From NCBI GenBank assembly GCA_903935205.1, contig CAIZQU010000078.1, positions 1 through 64,000 on the forward strand: a DNA stretch of 64,000 nt, read 5' to 3'. The notes under the pieces are model-generated. The model was not told the DNA's origin. It searched no databases and worked only from the letters and a program-made list of their open reading frames with translations. A program made the translations under genes and the position numbers. The stretch comes from an uncultured cyanobacterium (GTDB taxonomy: Bacteria > Cyanobacteriota > Cyanobacteriia > PCC-6307 > Cyanobiaceae). Of this stretch, positions 62,658-64,000 are shown piece by piece. How positions within the stretch are numbered: the stretch's first letter is position 1; every line of letters starts with the position of its first letter.

Positions 62658-63356
62658 AGACCTTGCATCTGCTGAGGGCTATGCATTAACGAGCCTAGTC
62701 TGTTTGGCCTCTGCAGTGTTGACTGGTCTGCGAATCCTTGATCGGGGATTGAGGGCAGCCGTCTGGCTCAGCGTCCCTGCCACGCCACCGCGCTGAACGC
62801 AGCAGGCTCCCTGGCTGCTCCGCGCCGTCTGCTCACTTCTGCGGCTGAGCCGCCATCCCCCAGCCCTACGGGCGCTCTGGGCCTGCACGGTGCGCTCCCC
62901 AGCGGCGCTGCACGGACAGGATTCGGGAGGCTGAGGGCTGATCCATCGGCACGGAGGATGCTCATTCCCCCCCCTCCCCCCGGCTGCTCAGGCTCTGGCA
63001 GCTGCCTCGGAGCGGAAGCACCTGGCGAGGCGATGGGCCCTGGTCCTTCAGAAGCCGCTGAGGCCGCTGAGACCGCTGCTGTTGAGGGGATCGCTTCGCT
63101 GGTCGCTGACCTCCAGCCCCAGGAGGCTTCCCCTCGGCCCGTCTGCCTGGGCGGCCCGGGTCGAGCGGTCCACGGCGGGCCCTCCTCTCGGGGGCCTTCC
63201 TGATGCCCTCCTGAGCCAGTGGCCAGCCCTTCCCCGCCCTGTGGATTGATGTCCAAATGTCACGAAGACCCCCCCCCTTAAGGGGGGGATTCAGCGATCA
63301 ACTATCGCTTTGAACGGTATCCATCCACACAATGAGTGCGTTTTCATGGTTTCTGC
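62658..63356. other. ~700-bp gap without recognised genes
   Basis: The left third is less GC-rich near the HpsJ-like start. The rest is GC-rich with open frames that carry no family pattern. At 63272-63289 a perfect CCCCCCC-TTAA-GGGGGGG hairpin occurs, but no T-run follows it on either strand, so it is a weak terminator candidate. Upstream signals of the secreted-protein gene lie in the last ~60 bp. Confidence 0.35.
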
Positions 63357-63647
63357 ATGACCCGATTCACGGAACCAGGGCTGCGCGGTTGGGCTGGGCT
63401 CTCCCTTGGCCTTGTCTCCTCCTTGCTGATCCCAGGGGCAGCCTTGGCTGTGCCGATCCAGGCCCCTGGTGCAGCCAGTGCAGCGGCGCCCAACGGCACT
63501 GCGGCCGTGAGCCCCGGCCCCCGGCGTCCCGGCCTGATCCCCTCCAGCTCCCCGCGCCCCGGCTCCGGCCTGGCCTCGGATCCCTCCTCCTCGCCCCCCC
63601 GTCGTCCCGTTCCCGGCCAGAACAGGGCCCTGTCAGCCAGCCAGTGA
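63357..63647 (+). CDS. Small secreted Pro/Ser/Gly-rich protein
   Basis: The 96-residue product begins MTRFTEPGLRGWAGLSLGLV with a signal peptide ending near GAALA/VP. The mature part is a low-complexity chain of Pro, Ser, Ala, Gly and Arg (GPRRPGLIPSSSPRPGSGLA) with no cysteine or fold. It may be a surface or pilus-associated linker. The ATG at 63357 is preferred to 63336 because it places the basic residues just before the hydrophobic core. Confidence 0.5.
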   Translation: MTRFTEPGLRGWAGLSLGLVSSLLIPGAALAVPIQAPGAASAAAPNGTAAVSPGPRRPGLIPSSSPRPGSGLASDPSSSPPRRPVPGQNRALSASQ

Positions 63648-63817
63648 GTTCTTGATGAAAACGCTTTGCAAAAAGAGCGCCAACGAATGATTCTGGCAAC
63701 ATCATCTCCGCGAAGAATGATCTGCAGCTCGCCTCCGATCATCGTTGGCCCCTGAGCCTCCAGGCGGGCTGGGGGCCGGCCTGCAGCCTCAGGGCTCAGG
63801 AGATGCCAGGGCATTCC

Positions 63818-64000
63818 TCATTCCGTCACCACGCTGAGCAGGGTGGTGGCGGTGTAGGTGCCGGCAGGCAGCGGGGCGCCGTTGGTGCTGTAGAAGCGGA
63901 CGTTGACACTGGCCTGGAAGGCGCCCCCCGGGATGCGCCTGCTGCCGCCGCCAGCGGTGGTGGCGCCCACCAAGGGGCTGCCATTGCTGCTGAGCTGGAT
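63818..64000 (-). CDS. C-terminal end of a secreted beta-rich protein (runs off the right edge)
   Basis: The visible 60 residues read IQLSSNGSPLVGATTAGGGS, then RRIPGGAFQASVNVRFYSTNGAPLPAGTYTATTLLSVVTE and a stop at 63818. The 'LPAGTYTATTLLSVV' ending with alternating hydrophobic residues is the last strand pair of an immunoglobulin-like or fimbrial-type (spore coat U / DUF4402-like) domain, where 'aGtYtdt..v.v' ends the chain. The bulk of the gene lies outside the window. Confidence 0.55.
   Translation of the reverse strand: MQLSSNGSPLVGATTAGGGSRRIPGGAFQASVNVRFYSTNGAPLPAGTYTATTLLSVVTE

Overview
The window looks like a chromosomal segment of a GC-rich picocyanobacterium (alpha-cyanobacterium, in the Cyanobium / Vulcanococcus / freshwater Synechococcus range). 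The evidence is a circularly permuted two-piece tmRNA with the tag ANNIVRFSRQAAPVAA (57.5-57.8 kb), psbX, a high-light-inducible chlorophyll-binding protein, a Ycf66 protein, a DUF3747 protein and two HpsJ-like proteins. Nearly all of it is very GC-rich; the clearest exception is a glycosyltransferase gene and its flank (45.4-47.1 kb).

Layout. 0-8.1 kb is accessory: the start of an IS1595-type transposase at the left edge, then a 2248-residue two-module NRPS (predicted Ser then Val, ending in a thioesterase) flanked by two related ~150-bp direct repeats. 8.2-17.4 kb holds an aldo/keto reductase, mtnA, a peroxiredoxin-like/2OG-Fe oxygenase fusion, a methyltransferase and a quinone-oxidoreductase-like protein, separated by large repeat-filled gaps. 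17.4-34.0 kb is mostly core: an HtpX-type protease, an aldolase/SDR fusion, a GltS-type carrier with a long insert, an S9 peptidase broken at a C10 tract, def, rpsU, a ComM-like ATPase, a HIT protein, and an ABC transporter overlapping an HLIP gene. 34.4-38.2 kb is a three-gene overlapping operon read here as a LicC-LicA-like fusion, an unknown protein and a LicD-like transferase, probably for decorating a surface glycan. 38.5-53.2 kb is core: two beta-propeller-like lipoproteins, ycf66, psbX, a YggT protein, accC, tRNA-Leu(GAG), an LpxB-related protein, msrB, a glycosyltransferase, a PRC-barrel protein, smc and a YqjD/YqjE-like pair. 53.2-57.3 kb carries an rRNA methyltransferase coupled to an AbiEii-type nucleotidyltransferase pair, an HpsJ-like protein, a phd-vapC pair and a vapB remnant. 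57.5-64 kb has ssrA, a PilZ protein, a VKOR-type thioredoxin, a CbpA-like DnaJ, hemB, a second HpsJ-like protein and the end of a secreted-protein gene.

The most striking structure no standard feature explains is a family of about 260-320 bp non-coding elements: six copies, all in the same orientation, with inverted termini (GAGCCTGTTGCGCGTAG), an internal variable tandem repeat, and copies that start or stop exactly at gene stop codons. The gaps also hold a 106-bp tandem repeat, 11-bp and 12-bp minisatellites and a separate 131-bp inverted-repeat element.

All product calls come from reading the sequence and from recalled family knowledge; no searches were run.
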